A stretch of DNA of 64,000 nt from Halichondria panicea (GCF_963675165.1 NC_087377.1:10712632-10776631); one strand, 5' to 3'; counted from the first letter of the stretch, positions 1 through 12,258 are shown. Translations and numbers: made by a program. The notes: generated by a model not told the origin, from the sequence alone.

Positions 1-736
1 AAATAACATGACATGTATGTTATAACTGGCAAAAGTTTCATGTGAGCTTTTTTGTCTACAGATTCTAAATGCGAGTACCTACCGACATGTACAAGTCTGT
101 ATTGGCATGTTCTTACTAGAGATAACCTTTTACTTTGAAAATGGTTATACAAAAAGTAATGAGCGTGCATTTAATCAATGCAGCATTCTGTGGTAAAATG
201 GCAAGTGTCATGAATAATATATGTATCGATCATTATTCTTGTAGACCTTCTGGGTAGGCAATTAGCCTGCCAATTAAGCAGTAAGTTCTACATGCTTGCT
301 AGGTACATGCAGATTAGTGCAGGTTCTAAGGGCCACACATATGTACAGTACATGTACTTTCAACAAGGCAGACAGCAAGGTGTATAGACTGGTTACATAC
401 ATGTAGTGCGTATAAAATAGCCTGCATTGCAGCATGGGCACTCCCATGTGTTGTTGGGGGTTTCTGTGAGACTATGCTGGCATTATGTCAACAGGGGGCA
501 CTTACCCAAAGAGGTATGGAGAATAGTAGAAGCATAGCCTCTTCTGTGATACGCACATGTAGCCAGGGTCAGTGCACATATGATAGCCACACCCACATTG
601 CCAAAGTGAGCTGGTGGAAACTTGTGTTTCTTTAGTGGGTCTTTCCGAAACACAAAGCCACGAGAGTCTGGTCATCTAAGAGAACAATACTTATGATGTG
701 TGCGTACGTGTGTAGCTTTGTGCACTTGCTATGCCA

Positions 737-940
737 GATAGCGGGTAATTTTTGTGGGGTAACAAATTCGTTCAACTCAAAAAACGGTGGTTTTTGTGAG
801 TAAACATTTCGTTTAGTCTCGTTACCTGCACTGCATTCATACGTTCAGGCAAGCCACGCCTACATTAAAATTTCGTGGAGGTCAGCTTGCCCACGAAAAT
901 AACGAATATTTACCCCACGAAAATTACCCGCTATACGGTA
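737..940. mobile_element. MITE, family 'TATAGCGGGTAATTTTCGTG'
   Basis: Imperfect terminal inverted repeats: the left end reads TAGCGGGTAATTTTTGTGGG and the right end is its reverse complement, ending CGCTATACGGTA. There is no coding capacity. Relatives with the same ends lie at 16499-16710, 25234-25430, 23350-23533 and 39176-39512. Confidence 0.7.
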
Positions 941-1159
941 CACAATCTGCATGTTTATAAGCATGCAATCACAGTTTAATACAACGGCCTGAAATCGTCA
1001 TTGTTACCACAATACACTGTTCATCTGTAGGTACTGGGCACTAGCACACTGAACTGACTGTACCTCTTGATTTAAAGCAGCTCCGTTGTTTGCAATTAAG
1101 CCACAGTATAGTATAGTACTTGATATGTCCTCTCCAACCTTGACCTTCTGTTGGGTTAC

Positions 1160-1506
1160 TAGCCTCGATCCTAGGCCTCTCTTCGAGGAAGAGCGGCGTG
1201 GGATCGAGGCTAGTAACCCAACAGAAGGACACTAATTATATAACCTTGGTGAAAGTCGACTCTATCAGAAAGAAATTGCTGCTGTAACCAATACAGCTCT
1301 GTCTCTAGCTAGCTAGCTAGCTATATAGCTCTGTGTCTGACTTTATGAAGAGTATTCTTGGTTGTCTGTATGTGTTATTCAGGATATAATTCGGGTAAAA
1401 ATCAGTTTAATGGAAACATTACGGGAAAATTATCCAATAATTTTGCATAATAATGCGCAAGCAGTCAGTAGCAGGCCTCCTTTTTGAGGCCTTGTGAAGG
1501 AGGCTA
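1160..1506. mobile_element. Non-autonomous TIR element with 9-bp target duplication (copy 1)
   Basis: The element starts TAGCCTC and ends GAGGCTA. It is flanked on both sides by TTGGGTTAC (1151-1159 and 1507-1515), a 9-bp target-site duplication. It interrupts the pseudo-exon at 1064-1542. Near the left end, 1144-1170 is repeated in inverted orientation at about 1203-1230, and that inverted piece includes flanking exon sequence. Related copies lie at 37977-38540 and 46850-47419. No transposase is encoded. A 9-bp duplication would suit a Mutator-like element, but the superfamily is not proven. Confidence 0.75.
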
Positions 1507-1709
1507 TTGGGTTACAAGCTAGTGCTTTTGCCTTTTGGTCATCTGAGGAATGATAACAGTGGAGTCAATGTAAACACAACGCCCTAGGCTATACACATGT
1601 GCACGCAAAAGCTACGTACTGTACATGTAGTACTGAAATAGATACACGAGAATGGGAACGTACTGTCGTATCAGACTCACACTGTTAATCAGACACTCAT
1701 ATGTACATA

Positions 1710-2250
1710 CCGACTCCCATGCATTCACCATGAATTTAAATAATTATCACACTTAGATCGTTCAAACAGCATCCCACCATGCAATAAAACACAGTCTCAA
1801 TATTGCAGGCACCGTAACCATGCAGCAGATGTGGAATGAAACCAGCTGACTAAATTCCCATTGTTGATCACATGACAATGTACATGTATATCACAATCAG
1901 GGTTTCATCCAGGATTTTAAGTTGGGGGGGGGGGGGGAGTTTGAAAAGGAACCGCGGCCCTAGCGCGAAAAATTTGAGGCTACGCCCACTTTTCCTGTCA
2001 CCACACCCCTATATTGTTTGTTGTTGGTGCCTATTAGCGATGTACTCCTGCCAATGTGCATTGACAGGCAACTCCATGTAACTTGGTATGCTGGTTTGAA
2101 ATTGTAGACCGTATCTATAGAACACTATAGAAACCACATGTACTACAAAAGCAATGGATAGATTTGTGGTAAGACTAGGTGATGACCAATCATCCTCTAG
2201 CAAAGCTACATGTAGCAAAAGACCATACGTGTCTAGATAATGTTGGGTAT
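1710..2250. other. Non-coding stretch
   Basis: No exon with convincing codon structure and splice sites was found. A G run lies at about 1924-1937. The short open frames here look like chance. Confidence 0.5.
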
Positions 2251-2254
2251 AGTA

Positions 2255-2328
2255 CCCTCCCTCCCTCCCTCTCCCTCCCTCCCTCCCTCCCTCCCTCCCT
2301 CCCTCCCTCCCTCCCTCCCTCCCTCCCT

Positions 2329-2389
<61 letters not shown>

Positions 2390-2414
2390 CCTCCCTCCCT
2401 CTCTCTCTCTCTCT
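2255..2414. repeat. Compound microsatellite (CCCT)n then (CT)n
   Basis: About 80 bp of CCCT units run directly into about 80 bp of CT units, strongly strand-asymmetric (pyrimidine on plus). Open frames through it encode only Ser/Leu/Pro or Arg/Glu/Gly runs and are artefacts of the repeat. Confidence 0.95.
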
Positions 2415-2980
2415 CATGAAACCCTGACAATGTAAAATGTAAATAGATTATAATTGTATGCAAACATTGTTTCTTAGATCTAGAACACATGTATGCATGT
2501 TTTTCTATACATGTAGCTTAATTGTATAATTATATAGTGTATACCTTTGAGTTGTCTTTGAATTCTGTTTTAATATTGCAGGAATAAAAAATAAGGGAGC
2601 ACATCCATGCATATTCAATATAATTTTGACAGCATAAAAAACGTTATACAGTTTTGTGCAATATAATTTTTAATTGCTCACTATACATAAGTAGCTTTCA
2701 TCATACGCTCTTCTTCATGGACAGAAAAAATGGTGGATCAATACTACACTCCCATTGTCAATGTGCAATGACAAATCAGCTTACCAGCAAAGGCTTTGAG
2801 TGTGTTCTATTAAAAGAATGGTCGTCGGATTCAGCACAGCTGAAGGCTAGTTAGGATACAATGTCAACGAATTAGAATGAACTGTAATAATTATATCGTA
2901 TATATATAGGGTTTATTTTGTGGAAAAGCTGCCTTCGACAAAAATTTTACCCACGAAAACCTATTATAGGCATGATTTAC

Positions 2981-3222
2981 CGGAACCAAGAGTATATGAT
3001 AGAAAGAGAGTATCGAACATAGGCATACTGTGTATGACCAATCCAAGCGTGGGTGATATAATCTATCAAAAGTAGATTACATCACCCACGCTTGGATTGG
3101 TCAGTGTGCAAATTCCAAGCTTGTGACAGATACAGGAAGCCACGTTACTCTCCGCATACATCTGATACACAGTATGCCTACATTCGATACTCTCTTTCTA
3201 TCATATTATACTCTTGCCGGAA
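2981..3222. mobile_element. Palindromic MITE (copy 1, one arm shortened)
   Basis: Inverted repeat whose centre contains ATCACCCACGCTTGGATTGG and its complement about 25 bp apart. The outer ends share the pattern TATGATAGAAAGAGAGTATC, mirrored at about 3180-3205. A fuller copy is at 20298-20546, which retains on its left arm a block (CACAAGCTTGGAATTTGCAC region) that this copy has lost. Confidence 0.7.
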
Positions 3223-3559
3223 CACATGCAATGCAGTGCATGTACTGAAGCAAACGAAATTTTTTACTCACGAAAATCACCACTGTTCAAAGTTCAACAA
3301 ATTTTTTACCCCATGAAAATTACCTAGATCCCAAAACCTTATGGGTACTATAGAAATGCACTAGCTTAGCAACAGTCAACCTAGCAACTGCATCATTTCT
3401 TAATATCTAAAGTTGGCATCTCTGTGGCTCTACTAAATCTGTGTCTCTATTCAAGTCAACTTCGTTCTACCTCAGTTTAATGGTTAGCCCTAGCTCCATC
3501 TACAAAACGGAATCATCCAGCTCCTCCCCGCTTTTGCAGCATACTGTTAGTAGTATACC

Positions 3560-3830
3560 ATAGGCTCGTACTACTCTCGAACAAAGCGAAAGGAAGAAAC
3601 CTAAGCTAGAACTTGCAGCAAACAATCCCGGCAAATGAGGATCTCCTATACTACTCTCGAACAAAGCAAAAGGAAGAAGCCAAGCTAGAATTTCAGCACT
3701 TCCCTATTTATACATCCAGCTCCTCCAGCCTTGCAGTAAACAAACACGGCACACTGCCCAAGAAACGAGCAGCTCCTACAAGTATATACTATTCTCGAAC
3801 AAAGCCCAAAGAAAAAACTATAGAGCTTCC
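3560..3830. repeat. Degenerate tandem repeat, about 3 units
   Basis: The core TACTCTCGAACAAAGC recurs at about 3571, 3650 and 3790, each followed by AAAGGAAGAA-like sequence. One plus-strand frame is open across the last two units (3613-3873) and repeats Tyr-Tyr-Ser-Arg-Thr-Lys. I see no signal peptide or convincing splice sites, so I call it a repeat rather than a gene, but a lost tail exon cannot be excluded. Confidence 0.45.
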
Positions 3831-4152
3831 CTCTTCCTTTCTACAAACTGTACTTATGTTATTGTACTACTAGACTAAGCATCTATAGCTACAATAATGT
3901 TATTACATGTGCATCTCCTTGTAAATGACAATACAATGTACATAGCCTGAAGCATTTACGTTGCCAAGTGCTCTATTAGAAATAGAGCACATAGCAACAA
4001 TTTAATAAGCAAAAACACTCAAGTGGGATCTAATATACGATAATTGCATGCATACTGTAGGTATAAGCCCGGTAATGATGCTCACACATCATGCACAGAA
4101 TCAGATGATATAATTATAAGAGCATAATTATTATGACTGCAGTAATAATACT

Positions 4153-4946
4153 GTATATGCACGCTTGATCAGAGGCCGCTCTGAAATAGTAGCCTCCTTT
4201 ACCAGCAAAATGAAACATTTAGTAACCGCTCTCAATAGTAGCCTCAGTGAACTTTGCGGTATAGTGCATGCTTGCTCATGAATATTCATGAGTTTTTGGC
4301 TTCCTTGTTTTTCTTTTTGCAGGATGAAAGAAGTCTACAGTATATATTTGAATGATTATCAACGCTATTGCTATTGTTTTGTTTAAGAATGACATGACTA
4401 TGAAAATAGATAACCAAAGGGCGACACGAAGAGACACAGCTTGTAAAACTTTATACGGAAGAGCTAAAGCTAGAACTAGACGGTAAGTACCTACAAACTC
4501 GTTCGATTTCTCTACAAACCGACGTCTAGCTACAACTGTATTCAACCTTTCTCTTCGTGTCGCCCTGCCCATTCATTCCTATAAATAGATAGAAGCTTTA
4601 GTTCAATATTTCCTGGCCTACCTAGGCTAAAATTTGAAAATGTTTTTGCCTCGTGATTCTTAACTGTACAAAATGCACATATTCATAGAGGGTTTGATGC
4701 GTGGGTGGAAACACTATACCATAACTAGCAGCTAGCAGCTTGTTAGTGCTTCACAAAGACTTTCTCATGGCAGAGTTCGAGTTGATGCAGGTAAAAAGAA
4801 TTTTTAATGACAAACTAAAGGTTGTTGAATTAGCTGGGGCTAATAAATGCCGCTCTTGAACAATGGCCTCTTTCGAATTGTAGCCTCCGATCCTCTGCCA
4901 TCAAAATGAAACATTTAGTAGCCGCGGCTTCTGATCAAGCATATAT
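4153..4946. mobile_element. TIR element, 'TGATCAAGCATATA' ends
   Basis: The left end carries ATATGCACGCTTGATCAGAG followed by GCCGCTC; the right end is the inverse, GCCGCGGCTTCTGATCAAGC ending in ATATATA. Inside is another inverted pair with GGGCGACACGAAGAG at about 4421 and its complement at about 4550. The 98-codon minus frame at 4276-4572 lies in that inner hairpin and shows no known domain. A shorter relative is at 26953-27350. Confidence 0.65.
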
Positions 4947-4989
4947 ATTTATACTGACAGTATAATGTAATTATGTCAGCAAATACTAC

Positions 4990-7716
4990 CTTGGTGTGTG
5001 CGGGCCGTGAGTATACAGTTGCAGAATCGCTAGTGGAAGATCCATCGTTGGGTTGAGTGGATCCATGGGTTACAGGTAGCTCCACGCATACAGGGAGGGT
5101 AATGTTGTAATTGCAATTGGCACCTTCCTCTTGATTCCCCTGAAAACATTATATTATTAATAATAGAAACACAAAGACTCTAATGGTGGAAATAACAACA
5201 TGATCACATACAAACTGCTTGCCTATACTAAAAGTATGGTTGCGTACCATTAGATTAGGGAAGATTTGAGTGTATTCACGTTGTACATCAGATTGCTCGA
5301 CAGTGTCTTGGTTTCCCCGGCGAGTTGCTAAACCAGGAGGTTCATTTCCTACGAAAATTGTTGCACAAAATAAATATGTTAGTATTAATTTTACATTGGA
5401 CTATTAAAAAGAGTTGTCCATTAACATTTATAATTTGTATCAAGAGTTCATTAGGAAGAGTACGCAACTCCACTAAAAACCGTAGTGGGCGTTTCTTCCA
5501 ACCTATGTCACAACCACATGCTGTTGTATAAATTGTGAAATCAAATTGCAATGAATATGATTATCACTAATGTTATTCATTTACAACTGCCAGTAAGAAA
5601 GGCAACGAAACCATAGTTACTAATTATATTCATTGCCTTTCCTGCTAGTTGCATGCGGTTACAACAGCCAGTATCTGTGACGTAGGTCTGGAGGAATGCC
5701 TTTTGTGTACAGTCTATTGGAGTTGCATACTCTTCCTAATGAACTCTTGTTTGTACCCATGCAGTGTTTAAAGGTAGAGCTGTTGAAACTATAAAGCAGT
5801 GAAGTGCAAACACTCAGCGTTTATTTGAGGTTTATAATTAGTGACTCGAGTCAAAGCCACGTGTACATCTTAGGCCAACGTGCAGGTTGAGCTTTTTAGC
5901 TTCTTAGCTTTTGCTCGCTTTTATTCGAACGAAGCTTTAACATCAAAATCTGCCAAATTGAAAACTACTATGTTGTGTTCAGGCTCATGGTACGAACACA
6001 GTGCTATCACATCCAGGTGAGTAGACTCAAAACGACAGACAGACTGACTTGACTACTATAACCCGTGGCACGCCTCGGGTACATTAAAAAGGTCTAAAGT
6101 CTATAATTTAGCCTTGGGCCATATAAGCACTACGTATAATAATAATTATGAATCTGATAAAATCTTCTTTGTACATACATAATTACACGTGCATACCTCT
6201 TTCTTGTACTGGGCGACGGGAATATAGCATAGTCTCAGGTCGTTGAGCATTGTCAACCGTCTGCTCATTAGAGATGCCAATGATTGCTGAACATGTGCGC
6301 AAGGCCCAATCAAGATAACTAAAGATACTCCTACGGATCAGGTAATAAATGTAAACTGCACAACCACCACCAACAATCATAATAACAGCCACAGCAGCAC
6401 CTGTGAGACCCTTTACCCAATCCAACACCCCTGTGACATTCTCCTCTGTAAGAACAAACATTATGAACTAAATCCCCATTTCATAAGCAGGCACTCACTT
6501 TCATGAACAATGAATCTTGCAGAATCAGATGGGGAATCCTCGGGTGGAGTTACTACCAATCTGTACTGACCGGCTTGCAGAGAGGTATTGGGGAAAGTAA
6601 TGCATTGATGGTCACCGACAGTAGCACCCTCAGGGAAATCCACCTCTCGACAAGTATTATATTCTGAACAGATTCAGAATAATTAATTAAAAGCACACTG
6701 CACAGCAAATGCTACAACGTACCAGTGGAAGGGTCCAGATGTACGTCAATAGTGATCCCAGACAAGACGGTGCCATTTGTGATAACCAGACACACTTGTG
6801 TATTACTTCCCTCCATTACTTCATACTCGTGCGGTTGGAATTTGATCACAATTGGAACTGTGTGAAAAAGTTATCATTCATAACCTGTACAGCAAGTACA
6901 TGTAAGCCTTGTATTGATTGGAAATATTGTTACATGCATGCATGTTCAAGAGCACTTAAGGGTGAAAGACGGAATGGCCTCCAGTGGAGAAGAGCCTTAG
7001 ACAGTGCAAGGTTTTAACGAAAAAAGCAGTATTCACAAATCAGCACATTAGTTAGAGAGGGATTGAAAAGGAAAATACTTTCGAATGAACAACCGTGTTA
7101 CCATAGATTGTCTACTGTAATATATAGTTCATAGCCATAATTCACAGTACACTACCTATAATTATGGATAAAAGACTTTTCTCTAGCAACTTCAAAACAA
7201 TCTAGTCATTTTCAAATCATGCCTACCAGCGAGGGGCATTGTATTGAAGTTTTGGGAGGGTTTGGAACGGGCTGGATTTGCTTTTAACAGCCATAAAACT
7301 TGCCAGGAGAGACAGTATAGTTACATGTATAAAGAATAAAATTAGCTGTACAATACCTGCTGGTTCAGTAGGGCCTTGAGTAAGGAATTAGGGGTTACAG
7401 TTAGCTGTAGCATGGTATCCAGTACAAACATTTCATTTTAAGGACTCACTTGACTCGCAGGAGTTGGAGGTCCTACCACCAATAAAGCGAGACACACAGC
7501 AGGGAAGATCACCAGTGTAGCTATACTGCTGATGTTACATTGATAAGAATTAGCAATGTTGCTGAAGCACAGTTTTTGCAAAACCATGCGCTTTATGAGA
7601 TCCATGTAGCAGGGTAATCCACTATCAGACTCACTGGATGATATTACAATCGCCCATCTTTATTGTGAAGAGGTCAGCACCATCCACTCTGGTGCAGGTG
7701 AATAGTGTCCATGTCC
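4990..7716 (-). pseudogene. Receptor gene 1: Cys-rich + Calx-beta-like + TM, probably truncated
   Basis: Six exons on the minus strand: 7450-7716 (Cys-rich domain), 6723-6857 and 6499-6663 (a Calx-beta-like module split over two exons), 6197-6445 (membrane segment, Ala-Val-Ile rich, then Arg-Arg), 5248-5348 and 4990-5139 (tail, motif Leu-Tyr-Ser-Arg-Arg at its start). All have AG/GT borders and phases that join cleanly, mostly 1-1. Each except the last matches an exon of gene 2 in order; the 5248-5348 exon even has the same 101 nt length. No signal-peptide exon, no CCP exon and no terminal exon were found. In the Cys-rich exon the conserved cysteines sit in two frames: the middle ~100 nt is shifted, and the original frame has stops there, although total length stays a multiple of three. 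I therefore call it a probable pseudogene; assembly error is the alternative. Confidence 0.65.
5400..5760. repeat. Foldback sequence inside a gene 1 intron
   Basis: AGAGTTCATTAGGAAGAGTA at about 5448 is repeated inverted at about 5730-5750, and a second nested pair (CAACTGCCAGTAAGAAAGGC and its complement) lies at 5583-5655. Non-coding, MITE-like. Confidence 0.55.
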
Positions 7717-7843
7717 CTATATATATAGGTCTACACATGCATGCCAACAAGGTACATTAATGTACGTTTATTATGGCCAGATATGACGTTTTGGGTGTGG
7801 TTTGGCAGGTAAAATTGGGTTACAGAATGATTCAAATACTCCT

Positions 7844-9218
7844 GATATTTATGGGGGGTGATCAGTGCCAAAACCTCCAGCTCTTTTTATTTAGTACTAA
7901 AATCATTTGTATAGTGAAGTTCTACATACAAATGACGAGCTCTCTCTTATTTGCATGGTGAAGTTCTACATACAAATGATACTCTCATTTGCATGGTGAA
8001 GTTCTACATACAAATGACACACTCTCTCTTGTTTGCATGGTGAAGTTCTACATACAAATGATACTCTCATTTGCATGGGGAAGTTCTACATACAAATGAT
8101 ACTCTCATCTGCATGGTGAAGTTCTACATACAAATGATACTCTCATTTACATGGTGAAGTTCTACATACAAATGATACTCTCATTTGCATGGTGAAGCTC
8201 TACATACAAATGTTACTCTCGCATTTGCATAGTTAATTTGCTAAACTGGAAACTACTCCTTTTCACCTAAGAAAAGGCTCAGGGGAGAGAGTAATTTTTT
8301 TAACTCCGTTATTGGACACGCCCACTTATGTAACCAAAAAGAATGCCACATGAGTGGGCATGTCCAACAACGTAGTTGATATGTTAATTAAAATGTCCGT
8401 CTATACTATAATGTTAATTGTGTCCTCCTTCAATATGCCACTATAAATTTACAGTTGTCCTATAGGGGCATGCGTGAAGAATGTCACGCTCCCACAATGT
8501 TAACGTCCTAACAACTTGCGTGCCACCACTCACGCATGTACTATTTCTGTTGCTATATAGCCTCGAGTATAAAATACATTTCTGACGGGGTCTGGGATCA
8601 AAGCTGAATAAACACCCACACATTATGTAGTTATAGTGGTTTGTTCTAATTGTATTCCAACCTTCCCTTTTTCATCCGAGCCCTTCCTTATAGATGAAAA
8701 AGGGAGTGGTTTCAAGTCAATGCAAATATATATGAGAGTGTCATTGTAAAACTAACAAAGCTTATATCATTTGCCATTGTATGTAGAACTTCTCATTTGT
8801 ATGTAGAACTTTCATCGTATAGAACTTCACCATGCAAATAAGAGTATCATTTATATGTAGAACTTCACCATGCAAAGAAGAGTATCATTTGTATGTAGAA
8901 AATCACCATGCAAATAAGAGAGAGCGTGTCATTTGTATGTAGAACTTCACTATGCAAATGAGAGTATCATTTGTATGTAGATTATCACCATGCAAATGAG
9001 ACTATCATTTGTATGTAGATTATCACCATGCAAACAAGAGAGAGTGTGTCATTTGTATGTAGAACTTCACCATGCAAATGAGAGTATCATTTGTATGTAG
9101 AACTTCACATGCAAATAAGAGAGAGCGTGTCATTTGTATGTAGAACTTTACCATGCAAATAATGTTAGTACTAAATAAAAAGAACTGGAGGTTTTGGCAC
9201 TGATCACCCCCCATAGAT
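7844..9218. mobile_element. Large foldback element with two inverted minisatellite arrays
   Basis: The outer arms contain GGGGTGATCAGTGCCAAAAC (about 7855) and its complement (about 9190-9210). Inside each arm is a minisatellite of about 35-40 bp units with the core GTGAAGTTCTACATACAAAT: plus orientation at 7905-8230 and inverted at 8790-9165. The spacer 8230-8790 is unique. No coding frame. It lies just upstream of the first recognisable exon of gene 1, where the signal-peptide exon would be expected. Confidence 0.85.
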
Positions 9219-9389
9219 ATTATCTTCGAGACAGAACCGCAAAATTAGTCATTAGATTCGAGTTAGGGTCATTTTTAAGTCACAGAAATGCGACCAACTC
9301 CCTATTCTGGCCAAGTAGCACTTTCCCAAAGGTGGTAGGATGAACGAGAATAATATTGTGACCATGCAACCTTCTCTATACCTGGGAGT

Positions 9390-9548
9390 ACAGTGAAACT
9401 TCTGTTAACAACCACCTCCGAATAAAGGCCAGAGCCAGGCACCCAGGTCCCAAATGAACAGTTCGTGTACAAAACAACCCCTCAACAAAGGCCACCTCGC
9501 CCAAAACATTGTTCCCCAAAGGTGTTCGTTATAGAGGGGTTCCACTGT
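9390..9548. mobile_element. Short TIR element
   Basis: Begins ACAGTGAAACTTCTGTTAAC and ends GGGGTTCCACTGT, with an inner AAAGGCCA segment repeated. No coding capacity. Confidence 0.5.
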
Positions 9549-9609
9549 AAAAGTTAAATGCGTTCAACAGTAATACCCATCCATAATGGTGCCACAAAAA
9601 AACGCAACT

Positions 9610-9775
9610 ACCGTACATGGAATCTCGATTATCCGGACACCTTGGTTCCAGAGGCAGATAACTAAAATTAATATGCCGGATAATCGAATAGATAAACTAC
9701 GCCTTGATCCACTTACCCACTTAAATTGATAAACAGCCACATCAGAGGAGGTACGACAAGGTTCCACTGCATGTA
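9610..9775. mobile_element. Pogo-like MITE fragment
   Basis: Contains GGAATCTCGATTATCCGGAC near the left and GGATAATCGA and AAGGTTCCACTG towards the right, like the ends of the element at 11249-12258 but decayed. Confidence 0.45.
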
Positions 9776-9779
9776 TAGT

Positions 9780-11240
9780 GGTGCGAATTTATAAGTGTCT
9801 TTAATAAATGTATTATAGCGGGGTGTAAAGGGTTAATTTGTTTCCATTATTGGCCCCACGCCCAACTTAGGTTAATTATGATGTCATTACTAAGAAATGT
9901 GGCTTATACGCTCTAATTTTTTTCGTCGCTGGGCGGCTAATAAACAGGCACGTAATTTGCGCCTTCTGCTAAATCCTGGCTACACCCTGGATGCATAATT
10001 ATATTATGTAGGCTGTATAGTGAAGGTTGGGCCATATGCCCATAGCCTCAATTCCAGGCCACTGAGAAGGGAACAAATAGTTATTAGTAACTGTTAATAT
10101 TTCGCGTTTAGCTGTTGTTATTAATTCTTGTCATTTAGAGATAATGTTTTGTGTTTAGTTAGTACAGCCGTGTACGTGGCTTGTGTTTATCATTTGATTC
10201 TAAAGTACTTACGGTCAGGATGCATGCATGCTTCAAAAAGACGCTATTCCTAAATCCGCGAAAATTTAAACTCTCGAAATATACCCGCTACAGTCATGTG
10301 TACTTTACTTAAAGTGCCACTTGAAGGGTGCAATCTGATCGAAACATAATGTATGCATAGTTTCGAATGCGTATAGTTTAAATCACAGTACTGTATTTTG
10401 AGTACTCTTTGGATTTAAGGCAACCCTCAAAATAATTATGCAGATAATATTTTCTGATGAATTATTCATGAGCACCCTAAGAATGTTTTAAGAATTTCTA
10501 TACTTTCCCCTGAAGGGATTCCTTAAGACTTTTAGTATGTTATAGAGCACATTTTGCTATACTTATAGGAAACACTTGAGAAAGCTTGTGTTGCAATTTG
10601 TTTAAGGTTGACGCATAAAACGCTTGTACTATTGTAAAACATCATAATTATCATGACGACTACAGTGTATTACACAGCCAAAAATCTACGGGCCGTTTCA
10701 TGCCTGTTACGGGCCAGTTACAGGTATAAATCCACGTGGTGTATTCAACTGTTGGGTTAGATACTGTTTTATGTTCTCAGTTAGTTCCGGTTTGCAGTTA
10801 AACGCTGAGTTTGGCATGAATAATTCAACAAAGTGTTATGAAACAAACATAGCCAGACAGTTAGACAGTTTACAACACTAATAGGAATGTTTCTTCTAGT
10901 ACTTGTGCTGCTGAGTGTGTCACTGTGTGTATAAAGACATGTGAATAATGGTTGCAAAGAAAATAATGTTCTTACCATTATAAATTTTTTGCTCGACTGT
11001 TTGTACTACCAGCCATGTCCTCTGTCACTGTGTGTATAAAGAAGACATGTGAATAATTATCGTTGCAAAGAAAACTCAGCGTTTAACTGCAAACCGGAAC
11101 TAACTGAGAACATAGGCTGCTTACAGGCCATGCTCAGACTACTAGCTATTGGAACATATAACGTGTAAGCGTGCTGGTTATGACTACTACACTAGGTATA
11201 GACCTCGAAATATAAGTGAGTTGCACGGACTAAGCACAGT
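9780..11240. other. Non-coding stretch with an inverted repeat
   Basis: No exon is supported. About 10775-10945 (GTTCTCAGTTAGTTCCGGTT ...) and 11025-11112 (... AACCGGAACTAACTGAGAAC) form inverted arms that share CACTGTGTGTATAAAGA, so a foldback sequence spans 10770-11115. Confidence 0.5.
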
Positions 11241-11248
11241 TACTTGTA

Positions 11249-12258
11249 CAGTAGAACCTCGAGTATCCGGACACCTGGATAAGTGAATATGCTAGCCTCG
11301 AATCCAGGCCGATTAAAATACGGCCTGGTACCTATTGCATGTGTAATTAATTATAGGCGTGGCCGTCCACACCCATGTACTATCTACTATTATATGAAGC
11401 TTTTTATAGCCTAGCTAGCTAGCTAGCTGTGGCCTTCTCTATGGTGTTGTGTTGAGAAGGCTTGCACACAAAGCCAGAAGAGGCTCTCATCTACCTCTAT
11501 GATGGTTGGATGATCGTGATGTTTTGAACTGGGTTTCTGACAGACTATGGCAAGTCTTTGACTTTGTGCTTCCAACTGCAACCATAGGACCATCGTAGAG
11601 GTAGATGTGAGCCTCTTCTGGTTTCATAATAGTGTGCAAACCTTCTCGACAACACAATAGAGAATATAAGCCACAGCTTCACAGGAGAGAGTTTAAAGGG
11701 TTTCTGACAGATTATGGCAAGTCTTTGACTTTGTGCTTCCAACTGCAACCATAGGACCATCGTAGAGAGCCTCTTCTGGCTTTAGACAAGTGTGTAAGCC
11801 TTCTTGACAACACAATAGAGGGCATAAAGCCACAGGAGACAAGTATTTGTTAAAAATAATACCGAAAGAAACTAGTAAACAAACTAGTTTACGGGATAAT
11901 TTTACAAAGGTTTACTAATGTGAACGAATTCCCCAGATTCTGGGGAACTCAGTTTGCGCATGTGCACTATCACCCATGCAATAGAGACCAGGCCGTATTT
12001 TAATCGGCCTGGTCTCGAGGCCGGATAATCAAATAGATAAACCACGCCTTGATCCACCCACTTTATTGATAAACAGCAGTGCCACATGGTTGTCTGCGCA
12101 TGCGCAGAAGATAAGCAGGCATGTCTCCATGGTAACAGCTGCACCGTGCATGAGGGTTTGAGGGACACGCCCATTTTCTGATCTGATAACAAGAAAACTG
12201 CCAAGCCGGATAATCGAGGTTCCGGATAATGGAGGGCCGGATAATCGAGGTTCTACTG
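11249..12258. mobile_element. Pogo/Tc1-like non-autonomous element
   Basis: The left end is CAGTAGAACCTCGAGTATCC after TA; the right end is GGATAATCGAGGTTCTACTG before TA, which fits a TA target duplication and ends typical of pogo-group elements. Inside, a block with TATGGCAAGTCTTTGACTTT occurs twice as direct repeats (about 11545 and 11714). No transposase. Confidence 0.7.

Larger units (their letters stand above)
506..1542 (-). pseudogene. Broken copy of two 3' tail exons of the gene-4 family
   Basis: Two exon-like blocks match gene 4 exons. Block 506-675 matches the second hydrophobic exon (43745-43910) and its best copy (24189-24356). It is 170 nt against 168 nt at 24 kb, because two extra bases sit in a CTCTC stretch near its start, so the frame is lost and a stop follows. 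Block 1064-1542 matches the exon at 44835-44936 but is split by a 347 bp inverted-repeat element (1160-1506). Splice-like AG and GT sites are still present at both blocks. No signal peptide, ectodomain or first membrane exon lies nearby, so this is a fragment left by segmental duplication. The surrounding introns also match 23.74-24.84 kb. Confidence 0.7.

Noticed and set aside
2179..2490. Open frames with Ser/Leu/Pro or Arg/Glu/Gly runs
   Set aside because: They are read-throughs of the CCCT/CT microsatellite on either strand.
4276..4572. 98-codon minus-strand frame
   Set aside because: It lies inside the inner hairpin of a TIR element and has no recognisable domain.
7905..9165. CRISPR-like look of regularly spaced ~38 bp repeats
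   Set aside because: Units are contiguous or nearly so, with no unique spacers of constant length and no cas genes; this is a minisatellite in a eukaryotic foldback element.
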